64,000 nt of DNA from Alphaproteobacteria bacterium. GTDB taxonomy: Bacteria; Pseudomonadota; Alphaproteobacteria; UBA828. The translations under genes and the position numbers were made by a program. The stretch covers positions 1 to 64,000 of the forward strand of contig JAJDUK010000093.1 in assembly GCA_022826665.1 (NCBI GenBank), in the 5' to 3' direction. This document shows, in pieces, positions 32,462 to 40,968 of this stretch; position 1 is the first letter of the stretch, and the number at the start of each line of letters is the position of its first letter. Below the pieces are notes generated by a model. It was not told where the DNA came from. It was given only the letters and a program-made list of their open reading frames with translations, and searched no databases.

Positions 32462-33454
32462 ATGAGCGACCAGTCCGACCTCTCGAAACCGTTGAAGACC
32501 TGGAGCCACCTCGCCGGCAAGCGGCGCAGGCCCAGCGAATACGAGATCGTCTCGACCAACCTGCTCTGGAGCACCGACGACGAGATGCCGTGGGCGCTCT
32601 CGCCCGACATCGACATGAACAAGTGGTATCTCCGGTACCGCAACAACTCGCCGCTCAAGCACGACGACTGGGACGCGTTTCGTGACCCCGATGAGACGGT
32701 CTACCGCTCCTACAACGTCATGCAGGATGGGCACGAGACCTATGTCGACGGCCTGCTCCGCGACCATGCGAAGAACGATCACGACAAGGGCTTGAGTGCG
32801 GACTGGGTGGCGGCGCTGGCCAGGCTCTACACGCCCACACGCTACCCGCTGCACTGCCTGCAGATGGGCTCCGCCTATCTGGTGCAGATGGTGCCGTCGA
32901 GCACGATCGAGAACTGCGCGATGTTCCAGGCGGCCGACCAGCTCCGTTGGGTCTCGCGCGTCGCCTACCGCACCAAGGAGCTCGCCAACACGCACGCCGA
33001 CGCGGGCTTTGTCGGCGGCGAGCGCAAGGCGTGGGAGGAGGATGCCTGCTGGCAGGGCTTTCGCGAGCTGTTGGAGCGGGTCCTCGTCGCCTACGACTGG
33101 GCGGAGCACTTCATCGCGCTCAACGTCGTCGCCAAGCCGGCGTTCGACGAGGCCTGCATCCGCCAGCTCGGCGGCCCGGCCCGGAGCAACGGCGACACGC
33201 TGCTGGCCCAGATGCTCGACGCGCAGTGGGAGGACAGCGAGCGCGCTAGGCGCTGGACCGGCGCGCTCGTCGCGTTCTCGCGCGAGACCGAGGGCAACGC
33301 GGAAGTGATGGCGGACTGGGTCGCGAAGTGGGTGCCCTTGGGCGATGCCGCCATCGACGCCTACTGTGCCGCGCTGCCGGCGGGCGCGGACGCCGCAGAC
33401 GAGGCGAAGGGTGCGGCGCGCGCCTTCCGCGAATCGCTCGGATGCGGGGCCTGA
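32462..33454 (+). CDS. Orphan toluene/alkene monooxygenase hydroxylase beta subunit (TmoE-like)
   Basis: This 330-residue protein is a full-length relative of the beta subunit of soluble diiron monooxygenases such as toluene-4-monooxygenase TmoE. Recognisable segments include LKTWSHLAGKRRRPSEYEIV, NNSPLKHDDWDAF, CLQMGSAYLVQMVPSSTIENC and DQLRWVSRVAYRTKEL. In characterised systems this subunit scaffolds the catalytic alpha subunit and has no diiron site itself. No alpha or gamma subunit, ferredoxin, effector or reductase gene is present in the window. It precedes a thiolase, enoyl-CoA hydratase and acyl-CoA dehydrogenase on the same strand. No strong ribosome-binding site is seen. Confidence 0.88.
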   Translation: MSDQSDLSKPLKTWSHLAGKRRRPSEYEIVSTNLLWSTDDEMPWALSPDIDMNKWYLRYRNNSPLKHDDWDAFRDPDETVYRSYNVMQDGHETYVDGLLRDHAKNDHDKGLSADWVAALARLYTPTRYPLHCLQMGSAYLVQMVPSSTIENCAMFQAADQLRWVSRVAYRTKELANTHADAGFVGGERKAWEEDACWQGFRELLERVLVAYDWAEHFIALNVVAKPAFDEACIRQLGGPARSNGDTLLAQMLDAQWEDSERARRWTGALVAFSRETEGNAEVMADWVAKWVPLGDAAIDAYCAALPAGADAADEAKGAARAFRESLGCGA

Positions 33455-33492
33455 GACGTAACGGGCTCGCGCCTTATTTTTGGGGGGAGGAC

Positions 33493-34692
33493 ATGCGCAA
33501 GGTGATGATCGGCGGGACCGGCATGACCCGGTTCGGCAAGTTCCTGGACACGAATCTGCGCGCGCTCGCTGCCGAGGCGGCGACGGCAGCGCTCGCCGAT
33601 GCCGATACCACGGCCGACGAGGTCGGCATGGTCTTCTTCGGCAACGCGGCGGGCGGGCTGCTCGGCGCGCAGGAATGCGTGCGCGGGCAGGTGGCGCTGC
33701 GCCATTCCGGCCTGCTGGGCAAGCCGATCGTCAATGTCGAGAACGCCTGCGCCTCATCGTCCACCGCGTTTCATCTGGCGGTGCTGGCCGTGGGCTCCGG
33801 CCAGTGCGACGTGGCGCTTGCGGTTGGCGCCGAGAAGATGAGCAACGAGGACAGGACCGTGCCGATCAAGGCGCTGGAGGCGGCGGCGGATCGCGATGAG
33901 TTCGAGGAGCTGAAGAAGCGGATCTCCCCGGACGGGGCCGGCACGGGCTCGGTCTTCATGGACCTCTATTCGAGCCTGGCGCGGGACTATGCGGAGCAGA
34001 CCGGCGCGACCGCTGCCGACTATGCCCGTGTCTCGGTCAAGCAGCGCCGGGCCGGCGCGCTCAACGAGAAGGCGCAGTTCCAGGAGGAGGTCACGTTGGA
34101 GGACGTGCTGGAGAGCCGCATGATCGCGGAGCCGCTCACGCTGATGATGTGCTCGTCGATCGGCGATGGCGCTGCCGCCCTGGTGCTGATGAGCGAGGAC
34201 TACGCCGAGCGCAAGGCGACCCACCCGGTCGCGGTGCTGGCGAGCGAGCTGCGCTCCGGCCAGGGCGACGATCCCGAGGCGCCGCCGGTCGCTCAGGCGG
34301 CGGCCACGGCGGCCTACGAGACCGCGGGGCTCGGGCCCGAGGACCTCAGCGTCGCCGAGATTCATGACGCCGCGGCGCCGGCGGAATTGATGCTCTCGGA
34401 ACAGCTTGGCTTCTGTCGGTCGGGCGATGCCGTCGGCCTGCTGCGGGACGGTGTTACGGCGCTCGACGGGCGCATGCCGATCAACCCGAGCGGCGGGCTG
34501 CTCAGCAAGGGGCACCCCATCGGCGCGACCGGCGCGGCTCAGCTGGTCGAGCTGGCCGACCAGATGCGCGGGCGCTCGGGTGCGCGCCAGAAGGAGGGTG
34601 CGCGTTTCGGCCTCGCCGAGAATGCCGGCGGCTGGATCGGCGCGGACGCCGCTGCCGCCTGCGTCACCATCCTGGGGTCCACCCGGCACTAG
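33493..34692 (+). CDS. Thiolase-family protein (acetyl-CoA acetyltransferase / SCP2-like)
   Basis: This 399-residue protein has the thiolase fold markers VENACASSST (nucleophile Cys86), EIHDAAAPAE, and the C-terminal GGLLSKGHPIGATG with the catalytic histidine. The wording at these motifs is closer to SCP2/lipid-transfer-type thiolases than to biosynthetic PhaA. A strong ribosome-binding run (GGGGGGAGGAC) precedes ATG 33493. It lies 38 bases after the monooxygenase beta subunit and upstream of beta-oxidation genes, suggesting thiolytic cleavage in a degradation route. Confidence 0.88.
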   Translation: MRKVMIGGTGMTRFGKFLDTNLRALAAEAATAALADADTTADEVGMVFFGNAAGGLLGAQECVRGQVALRHSGLLGKPIVNVENACASSSTAFHLAVLAVGSGQCDVALAVGAEKMSNEDRTVPIKALEAAADRDEFEELKKRISPDGAGTGSVFMDLYSSLARDYAEQTGATAADYARVSVKQRRAGALNEKAQFQEEVTLEDVLESRMIAEPLTLMMCSSIGDGAAALVLMSEDYAERKATHPVAVLASELRSGQGDDPEAPPVAQAAATAAYETAGLGPEDLSVAEIHDAAAPAELMLSEQLGFCRSGDAVGLLRDGVTALDGRMPINPSGGLLSKGHPIGATGAAQLVELADQMRGRSGARQKEGARFGLAENAGGWIGADAAAACVTILGSTRH

Positions 34693-34838
34693 CGCGGCGG
34701 CCACGAGAGGGCAGAACCAGAAGGGGCCGGGCTGTCAGGCCCGGAGCGCGCGACCGCACGCCGCGCCGTATGGCGCGAAAGCCAAGCGAGCGGAGCGAGC
34801 GCCCGGCGATTGAGGGAAATGGAAAAGAGGAGAAGGGC
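34693..34838. other. Intergenic hairpin and short direct repeat
   Basis: CCGGGC (34727-34732) and GCCCGG (34739-34744) form a 6-bp stem with a 6-base loop, without a T-run. At 34785-34801 the sequence AGCGAGCGGAGCGAGCG is an imperfect direct repeat of GAGCG units. The in-frame codons through this stretch were rejected as an N-terminal extension of the next gene. Confidence 0.4.
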
Positions 34839-35621
34839 ATGAGCGAGAACGCCGTGCTGGTCGAGGTCGCGGGCAGGGCAGGGGTCATTACCGTCAACCG
34901 GCCGGAGAGACTGAACGCGCTCGACGTGCCGACCTGCGGTGCTCTCGACGATGCCGTGAGCCAGGTGGAGGCGGACGAGGCGGTGCGGGTCGTGGTCATC
35001 ACCGGCGCTGGCCGCGCGTTCGTGGCCGGCGGCGACATCGCCGACCTCGACTCGCGCCAAGGACTCGCCCACTACGAGGAGTTCGCCGCGCCGATCCACC
35101 GCCTCTTCCGCCGGATCGAGACCCTGGACAAGCCGACCATCGCGGCCGTCAACGGCTTCGCGCTCGGCGGCGGCGCGGAGCTCATGCTGTCCACCGACAT
35201 CCGGGTGCTCTCCTCGGCGGCGAAGATCGGCGTGCCCGAAATCAATCTCGGGCTCTTCCCCGGTGCCGGGGGCTCGCAGCGCCTGATCCGCCAGATTCCG
35301 CTCTGTCGCGCCAAGGAGATGATGTTCTCCGGCGCCCCCATCGGCGCGGAAGAGGCGGTGGCGCTCGGCCTCGCCAACCGCGTCGTCGAGCCGGAGGCGC
35401 TGATGGAGGAGGCGCTGGCGCTTGCCGAGAAGATCGCGGACAAGTCGCCTCTCGTGCTGCGCCTGCTCAAGCGTACCATCGATGCCGGCGCGGACATGCC
35501 GCTGCCGGCGGCGCTCGCCCACGAGCAGGCCATGATCTCGCTGGTGCTCGACAGCGAGGACGCGCACGAGGGCTGCCAGGCGTTTCTGGAGAAGCGCAAG
35601 GCCAGCTTCAAGGGCGCCTGA
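34839..35621 (+). CDS. Enoyl-CoA hydratase/isomerase family protein
   Basis: A 260-residue crotonase with the oxyanion-hole segments AFVAGGDIADL and AAVNGFALGGGAEL, and both usual acidic residues: the glutamate in GGGAELMLSTD and that in VPEINLGLFPGAGG. It should hydrate enoyl-CoA. ATG 34839 has AGGAG six bases upstream. The next gene, an acyl-CoA dehydrogenase, begins three bases after its stop. Confidence 0.9.
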   Translation: MSENAVLVEVAGRAGVITVNRPERLNALDVPTCGALDDAVSQVEADEAVRVVVITGAGRAFVAGGDIADLDSRQGLAHYEEFAAPIHRLFRRIETLDKPTIAAVNGFALGGGAELMLSTDIRVLSSAAKIGVPEINLGLFPGAGGSQRLIRQIPLCRAKEMMFSGAPIGAEEAVALGLANRVVEPEALMEEALALAEKIADKSPLVLRLLKRTIDAGADMPLPAALAHEQAMISLVLDSEDAHEGCQAFLEKRKASFKGA

Positions 35622-35624
35622 GCG

Positions 35625-36797
35625 GTGGAGGTCCAGCTCTCCGAAGAACAGGCGCTGATGCTCGAGACGGCGCGGCGCATCGGCGCCGAATACGGTCTCG
35701 ACTACTGGCGGGCGCTGGACCAGCAGGGCGCCTACCCAAGCGCGATGTGGCAGGCGATTTGCAACGCAGGCTTCGGTGGCATCGCGCTGCCGGAGGAGCA
35801 CGGCGGCGCCGGGCTCGGGATGCTGGACCAGGCGCTGGTGATCGAAGCGCTCTGCGAGGCAGGCGCGGGCAGCACCCTCGCCCAGATCTTCATGGTCAAC
35901 CCGATTTTCGGCGGCGTCGCCATCGCGCGCTACGGCACGGAGGCGATGCGCCGCGATCTGCTGCCGCCGCTCGTCGCCGGCGACATCCAGTGCTGCATGG
36001 CGCTCACCGAGCCCGACGCCGGCACCAACAGCCTGGAGCTCCGCACCTTCGCCGAGGCTCACGGCAACGGCTGGCGCCTCAACGGCCGCAAGATCTGGAT
36101 CTCGGCGGTGCCGACGGCGGACAAGATGCTGGTCGTGGCGCGCACCAAGAGGGTGGAGGAGTCGCAGCGCAGGACCGACGGCATCTCGCTCTTTCTCGTC
36201 GACGTGAAGCGCGAAGGGCTGACCCACTCCACCATCGAGAAGGCGGGCACCCACTGCGTGCCCGCGAGCAACGTCTATTTCGAGAACACGCCGGTGGCCG
36301 GCGACGAGCTGGTGGGCACGCTCCACGGCGGCTGGAAGGAGCTGCTCGACGTGCTCAACACCGAGCGCATCGTCACCACCGCCGGCCTTGTGGGCACGGT
36401 GCGGCTCGCGCTCGGTTTCGCGGTCGATTACGCCAACGAGCGCCGCGTGTTCGGAGACCGGCCGATCGCCTCGTACCAGGGGCTGCAGTTCCCGCTCGCC
36501 CAGGCCAAGGCGGAGATCGAGTGCGCCGCAGTGATGAACCACAAGGCCGCCGCCCTGCACGACGCCGGCCTGCCCTACGGCGCGGAGGCCAACATGGCCA
36601 AGCTCATCGCAGCCCAGGCGGCAGCCGAGGGCCTGGAGCGCGCGATGCAGACCATGGGCGGCATGGGCTACGCCAAAGAGATGCACCTGGAGCGGCTCTG
36701 GCGCGACGCGCGGCTCTTCCGCTTCGCGCCCGTCTCGGAGGAGATGATCCTCAACTACATCGCCGTGCACGACCTCGGCATGGCGCGGGGGTATTGA
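35625..36797 (+). CDS. Acyl-CoA dehydrogenase family protein
   Basis: This 390-residue flavoprotein shows CMALTEPDAGTNSLEL (FAD/substrate contact), VFGDRPIASYQGLQFPLA and a C-terminal QTMGGMGYAKE. The usual C-terminal catalytic glutamate of medium-chain enzymes (YEGTS) is replaced by FAPVSEEM; a glutamate at 247 in LNTERIV lies where isovaleryl-CoA dehydrogenases place their base, so I infer that position is used. The GTG start follows the hydratase stop by three bases, indicating co-transcription. Confidence 0.88.
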   Translation: MEVQLSEEQALMLETARRIGAEYGLDYWRALDQQGAYPSAMWQAICNAGFGGIALPEEHGGAGLGMLDQALVIEALCEAGAGSTLAQIFMVNPIFGGVAIARYGTEAMRRDLLPPLVAGDIQCCMALTEPDAGTNSLELRTFAEAHGNGWRLNGRKIWISAVPTADKMLVVARTKRVEESQRRTDGISLFLVDVKREGLTHSTIEKAGTHCVPASNVYFENTPVAGDELVGTLHGGWKELLDVLNTERIVTTAGLVGTVRLALGFAVDYANERRVFGDRPIASYQGLQFPLAQAKAEIECAAVMNHKAAALHDAGLPYGAEANMAKLIAAQAAAEGLERAMQTMGGMGYAKEMHLERLWRDARLFRFAPVSEEMILNYIAVHDLGMARGY

Positions 36798-36957
36798 GGG
36801 GCGCCGGCCAGTCTTACAAGCAGCGGGGCGACGAAGGCACCCCCACTTTGCATCTCGTCCACTCGCCGTCGGGGTTATTGTGATGGCGTTGGACGCGGGC
36901 GGGAGACCGATCCACCTCTGCTCTCGACATCGACGCGAGCCAATCAGGGAGGCACCC

Positions 36958-37983
36958 ATGCGCATCTACAACTACAAGAAGGGGACGGCGCGACGGGTCG
37001 CGGTAGAGGATGACAAGGAGCTGGTCGACCCGATCGATGCGCTGGGCGGCCTCCGCAAGCTCACTGCGCGGGACCGCGAGGCGCTCGCCGACACGATCTC
37101 TTTCATCGAATCCGGGGATCGGGGCTTGCGCCTCGCGCGCAAGGCGATCCGCGAAAGCCGCGGCAGCGGCAAGGGCCGCCGCAGCCTGGCCCGGACCACG
37201 CTGTTCGCGCCCGTTGAGCCCGCGGTCATCCTGTGTTCGGGAGAGAACTACTGGGATCATCGGGACGAGAAGCCGGTGGTCGAGGGCAAGGAACCCGAGT
37301 TCTTCATCAAGCTCCAGCAATGTGCCAACGGCCCATACGACGACATCGTCTACGAGCCGAAGATCACCAAGAAGCTGGACTACGAAACCGAGCTTGCCAT
37401 CGTCATCGGCAAGGGCGGGCGCCACATCGCCAAGCGGGATGCGATGAAGCACATCTTCGGCTTCACCGTCATGAACGACGTCACCGCCCGGGACCGGCAG
37501 GTCAAGATGCGGCCCGACGGCACTTCGCAATACGCACTCGGACCAGGCAAGAACTTCGATACCTCCGCGCCGCTCGGCCCCTGCATCGTCACGACAGACG
37601 AGCTTGGCAACCCACAGAAGCTGAGGCTCCGCACCTGGGTCAACGACGAGCTGCGCCAGAACAACACCACCGCGATGATGATCTGGAACGTCCGGGAGTT
37701 GGTCCATTTCTTTTCGGGCTTCGTCACCCTGAAACCGGGTTCGGTGATTTCGACGGGCACGCCCGGCGGAACCGCGTGGGGAACCGATCCTGAGCTGGGC
37801 GGACGCGGTGCCCTGACCGAACGCGAAGACATCGAGCTCGCCGGGGGCTATCTCAAGGTCGGCGATGTGGTCACCTGTGAGATCGAAGGCATCGGCCGCC
37901 TGCGCGCCAGGGTCGTGCTGTCCGGGCATTCGCGGAGAAAAACCTCGGCCAGAATCAAGCCCGCGCGTAATCGAAGGGTCTAG
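36958..37983 (+). CDS. Fumarylacetoacetate hydrolase family protein
   Basis: A 341-residue protein of the FAH fold, with DYETELAIVIGKGGRHIA supplying metal-binding acids, FTVMNDVTARDRQ, and GPCIVTTDELGNPQKL. The family covers fumarylpyruvate hydrolase, catechol meta-cleavage hydratases/decarboxylases and related enzymes, so only C-C bond hydrolysis or isomerisation of a 2-oxo acid is inferred. ATG 36958 is preceded by GGGAGG (spacing seven) and begins the conserved sequence. It is separated by 160 bases from the acyl-CoA dehydrogenase and may be transcribed separately. Confidence 0.87.
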   Translation: MRIYNYKKGTARRVAVEDDKELVDPIDALGGLRKLTARDREALADTISFIESGDRGLRLARKAIRESRGSGKGRRSLARTTLFAPVEPAVILCSGENYWDHRDEKPVVEGKEPEFFIKLQQCANGPYDDIVYEPKITKKLDYETELAIVIGKGGRHIAKRDAMKHIFGFTVMNDVTARDRQVKMRPDGTSQYALGPGKNFDTSAPLGPCIVTTDELGNPQKLRLRTWVNDELRQNNTTAMMIWNVRELVHFFSGFVTLKPGSVISTGTPGGTAWGTDPELGGRGALTEREDIELAGGYLKVGDVVTCEIEGIGRLRARVVLSGHSRRKTSARIKPARNRRV

Positions 37984-38032
37984 TTGGTCCACCGAGTAAC
38001 GTGCGAGAGGGCGGGAGAGGGAGTCGCCCCCC

Positions 38033-38800
38033 TCAGTTCACATTCGCGGCTCCGCCCAGGGTCGGGCCGATTTCGCGGTTTATGACGAGGTCGGCGATGC
38101 CGTCGAGGTCAGTGGGTTCGCGGTTCAGGATAACGAGGGTGGAGCCGGATTCCTTGGCGAGCATGGGCAGCCCGGCGGCGGGGTAAACGACGAGCGACGA
38201 GCCGATGGCGAGGAAGAGGTCGCAGGCAAGCGTCTCGTGCTTCGCGCGATTCATCTCTTCCTCCGGCATCGCTTGGCCGAAGGAGATCGTCGCCGTCTTG
38301 ACCGGCGCTCCACAGAGCGTGCAGGTGGGCGGCACGGAGTCCCTCTCGAACGCCTCCTTGATCGGAGCAAGCTCGTAGCGGGTTCCGCAGGCGACGCATT
38401 TCGCATAGCTGCCGTTGCCGTGGAGCTCGATCACCTTCTCCTTGGGGATGCCCGAATCCTGGTGCAGGTTGTCAATGTTCTGGGTGATCACGCTCGAGAC
38501 CTTGCCGAGTCGGACCAGCTTGGCGACCGCTCGGTGCCCGCGGTTGGGCGTGGCGTCGACGATGTCCCGGTCGACCAGCAACTTGCGCCGCCAGGCCTCG
38601 ACACGTGCGTCCTCGGAGGCGAGGAACTCCTGGTAATAGATCGGCGTGGTCTGCGACCAGATGCCGGTCGGGCTGCGGAAGTCCGGGATACCCGACTCGG
38701 TTGATATCCCGGCGCCAGTAAAGACGACCGCCCGGCGCGCGTCCGCGATCATCCCGGCGAGGCGCTCGAAATCGGCGCGGGCGTCCTCCATCTCAGCCAC
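38033..38800 (-). CDS. Sir2-family NAD-dependent protein deacylase
   Basis: This 255-residue sirtuin has FTGAGISTESGIPDFRSPTG, QNIDNLHQDSG, the catalytic histidine in ELHGNG, and a structural zinc site formed by CVACG and CTLCG. It removes acetyl or acyl groups from lysines using NAD. In bacteria sirtuins commonly reactivate acyl-CoA synthetases, which would suit the adjacent acyl-CoA genes, but this link is inference. Confidence 0.9.
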   Translation of the reverse strand: MAEMEDARADFERLAGMIADARRAVVFTGAGISTESGIPDFRSPTGIWSQTTPIYYQEFLASEDARVEAWRRKLLVDRDIVDATPNRGHRAVAKLVRLGKVSSVITQNIDNLHQDSGIPKEKVIELHGNGSYAKCVACGTRYELAPIKEAFERDSVPPTCTLCGAPVKTATISFGQAMPEEEMNRAKHETLACDLFLAIGSSLVVYPAAGLPMLAKESGSTLVILNREPTDLDGIADLVINREIGPTLGGAANVN

Positions 38801-38983
38801 GCTGCGGGGCAGCCACTTCGCGATCTCCCTTAGTGCTGTCGTCGGTTACGCGCTCGAGGAGGTCCAACTGGCAGAGCCCGTCAAGACCAGCATTAACTTC
38901 GAGATGATCGGCCTAACCCATTGAGTAGTCCAGTTTCAAAGTTGGTTGCGGCCTGTCGCCCGTCCGCCGAAAGCGGACGCGCT

Positions 38984-39847
38984 CTACCGATGCTTCTCCA
39001 GGAAGGGGGCGACGGCGGCGTGGTAGCCTTGCGGGTTCTCCCAGAACGGCATGTGGGCGCAGCCGGGGAAGAAGGCGTACTCCGAGTTTGGCAGGTACTG
39101 GCACGAAACGGCGCAGAGCTCCGGCAGCACGTAGTCGTGCTCGCTGGCGACGACCAGAGTCGGTGTCGTCACGCGATGCAGGTCGCCCATACGGTCGAAC
39201 CACCGGAGCGTACCGGTACAGTTGAAGAGATGCGGCCCGAACATGCGCCGGAGCGGGCCGTAGCCGATATCGCTCAAGGACTTCTGCACTGGCTCGGGCC
39301 AGGTCTCCATCCGGCACATGTGCCGATAGAGCAGCATCGTTACGACCGTTTGATATTCGGGGTGTTCGGTGGTGCCTTCGGATTCGCGGCGCGCCATCAT
39401 GCGCACGGTCTCGTCGCCGAGGTTCTGCTTGCAGCGGAGGAAGCCCGCCTGAACCTCGCGGAAGTCGTAGGCGATGCTGCTGGAGACGAAGCATTTCACG
39501 TTCTCGGCGTGGGCGAGGCAGTATTCGAGGCCGAGCATCCCGCCCCATGAGTTGCCCACCACGGCGACACGGCCGAGACCGAGGGTGCTGCGCACCGTCT
39601 CCATCTCTTCCACGTAGCGCTCCACGGTCCAGAGCGAATCGTCGTCCGGCCGGTCGGATTCGCCGCAACCGAGCTGATCCCACGAGACCACGCGGTAGCC
39701 CTGGTCCGCGTAGCGCAGGTGTGCGTCGCGCACGTAGTTGCACGGCACCCCTGGCCCGCCGTGGACCACCAGAATCGCGTCATCACCGTCTCCTTCGCTG
39801 AAGGCGGTCACCGCGTGGGTGCCGACGCGCACCGGAATTCGCTCCAT
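38984..39847 (-). CDS. Proline-iminopeptidase-like alpha/beta hydrolase
   Basis: A 287-residue alpha/beta hydrolase. HGGPGVPCNYV forms the oxyanion region, GNSWGGMLGLEY holds the nucleophile serine, and the acid and base lie in ASEHDYVLPE and PGCAHMPFWE. The HGGPG and GNSWGG wording matches the proline iminopeptidase/tricorn F1 family. ATG 39847 is chosen over a start 30 bases upstream because the family N terminus begins there. It is divergent from the next hydrolase. Confidence 0.87.
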   Translation of the reverse strand: MERIPVRVGTHAVTAFSEGDGDDAILVVHGGPGVPCNYVRDAHLRYADQGYRVVSWDQLGCGESDRPDDDSLWTVERYVEEMETVRSTLGLGRVAVVGNSWGGMLGLEYCLAHAENVKCFVSSSIAYDFREVQAGFLRCKQNLGDETVRMMARRESEGTTEHPEYQTVVTMLLYRHMCRMETWPEPVQKSLSDIGYGPLRRMFGPHLFNCTGTLRWFDRMGDLHRVTTPTLVVASEHDYVLPELCAVSCQYLPNSEYAFFPGCAHMPFWENPQGYHAAVAPFLEKHR

Positions 39848-39915
39848 TTCGTTCTCCCCGCCCGCCAGTGCGGACACCGTGTGCTACGCTCGGCTGCCGG
39901 CCACAGGAGCAGCCA

Positions 39916-40743
39916 GTGCGCGCAGCCTTCATCGATATCGACGGTACCCGCACACGTTATCTTTATGAAGGCGATGCAGGCGAAACCCTGCTTCTCATTC
40001 ACGGATTCGGGCTGAGCGCCGACATCTGGGCGCATGTGCTGGACCCGCTGGCGGCGCATTTCTCCGTGTTTGCGCCCGACATCCTCGGTCACGGCTTCAC
40101 CGACTTCAAAGAGCCCGGCGCAGACGCCGCGCCGCTGGTGATGACCCGGCACCTCGAAGGCTTCATGGACGCGGTAGGGATCGAGCGCTGTGCCGTGCTC
40201 GGCAGCTCGCTCGGCGGCCTGCTGGCGCCGCTGCTCTATGCCGCGCGGCCCGAGAGCATCACGGCGCTGATCATCGACGGCTTGCACACGCCCGTCTCCG
40301 ATACCGGCAAGCTGCCGCCGGAGACAATCAGGGCGACCATGGCCAACGGCACCACGGCGATGACCGACGTGACCTGGCAGTCGTGCATCGATCGCATGGG
40401 GCGAATCTGCCACGACCCCGCGCGCTCGCCCGCCGACATCGCGCTGATGCAGGTCACGGTCTACGCCCAGCCCGACCGGCTGCCGGCCTACCTCGCCTAC
40501 GGTCAGAGCATGATCGACCACGTGGATGACGAGGCGGTGCGGATGCGGCCCGAAACCATCGCGGTGCCGACGCTCTTCCTCAGCGGCCGGCAGGACATCC
40601 GTGCGCCCGTCGAGGTGATCGAGAAGAACTACCGGCGCGTTCCCGGCGCAAGCCTCAGCGTGTTCGAGGATTGTGGACACTTGCCCGAGGTGGAGCATCC
40701 TGAAAAATTCGTGGAAACGGTGACGGCGTTCCTGCGGGGATAG
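39916..40743 (+). CDS. Alpha/beta hydrolase, meta-cleavage-hydrolase-like
   Basis: This 275-residue hydrolase has LLIHGFGLSADIW, APDILGHGFTD, the nucleophile elbow GSSLGGLLAPLL, the acid in LSGRQDIRAP and the histidine in EDCGHLPEVEHPEKF, the layout shared by meta-cleavage product hydrolases, lactonases and esterases. The GTG start at 39916 has AGGAG six bases upstream. Copy 2 of the dispersed repeat begins at its stop codon. Confidence 0.85.
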   Translation: MRAAFIDIDGTRTRYLYEGDAGETLLLIHGFGLSADIWAHVLDPLAAHFSVFAPDILGHGFTDFKEPGADAAPLVMTRHLEGFMDAVGIERCAVLGSSLGGLLAPLLYAARPESITALIIDGLHTPVSDTGKLPPETIRATMANGTTAMTDVTWQSCIDRMGRICHDPARSPADIALMQVTVYAQPDRLPAYLAYGQSMIDHVDDEAVRMRPETIAVPTLFLSGRQDIRAPVEVIEKNYRRVPGASLSVFEDCGHLPEVEHPEKFVETVTAFLRG

Positions 40744-40770
40744 CCCGGACCATGGTGCGATGCACGGCGC
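40744..40770. repeat. Dispersed intergenic repeat, copy 2, conserved core
   Basis: This block matches 291-317 at 26 of 27 positions. It starts two bases after the stop codon of the upstream hydrolase. Weaker similarity continues for about 60 bases (GTGCCAACGAGCAGAC here against GCGCGAACGAACATGC in copy 1) and leads to a short C-rich repeat at 40835-40882. Confidence 0.7.
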
Positions 40771-40834
40771 CCGGTGTGCGCGCCAGGATCGTGCCATGCA
40801 GCGTGCCAACGAGCAGACCCCCGAAGAGCGCCAA

Positions 40835-40882
40835 CCATCCCGAGGCATCCCTCCTATCCCGCTTAATCCCGGCGAATTCCGG
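40835..40882. repeat. Short C-rich repeat of the TATCCCGC type
   Basis: Four to five degenerate units of the same kind as those at 419-555 are seen (for example CCTATCCCGCTTAATCCCGG). A 5-bp hairpin GGCCG/CGGCC with a 3-base loop follows at 40946-40958, just beyond the stop of the minus-strand amidohydrolase. The rest of the 225-base gap from 40744 to 40968 holds no supported gene. Confidence 0.6.
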
Positions 40883-40968
40883 AAGAAATTAAGGATTGCT
40901 GGACTGGGACGGCGGAACCGAACTGCGACTGTGGTGAGATTCTGGGGCCGATACGGCCGTCGGCGGCC

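Noticed and set aside
34785-34801. GAGCG-type direct repeat as a second mobile element
   Set aside because: The repeat is short and such motifs arise readily in GC-rich intergenic DNA; no second copy was recognised in the window.
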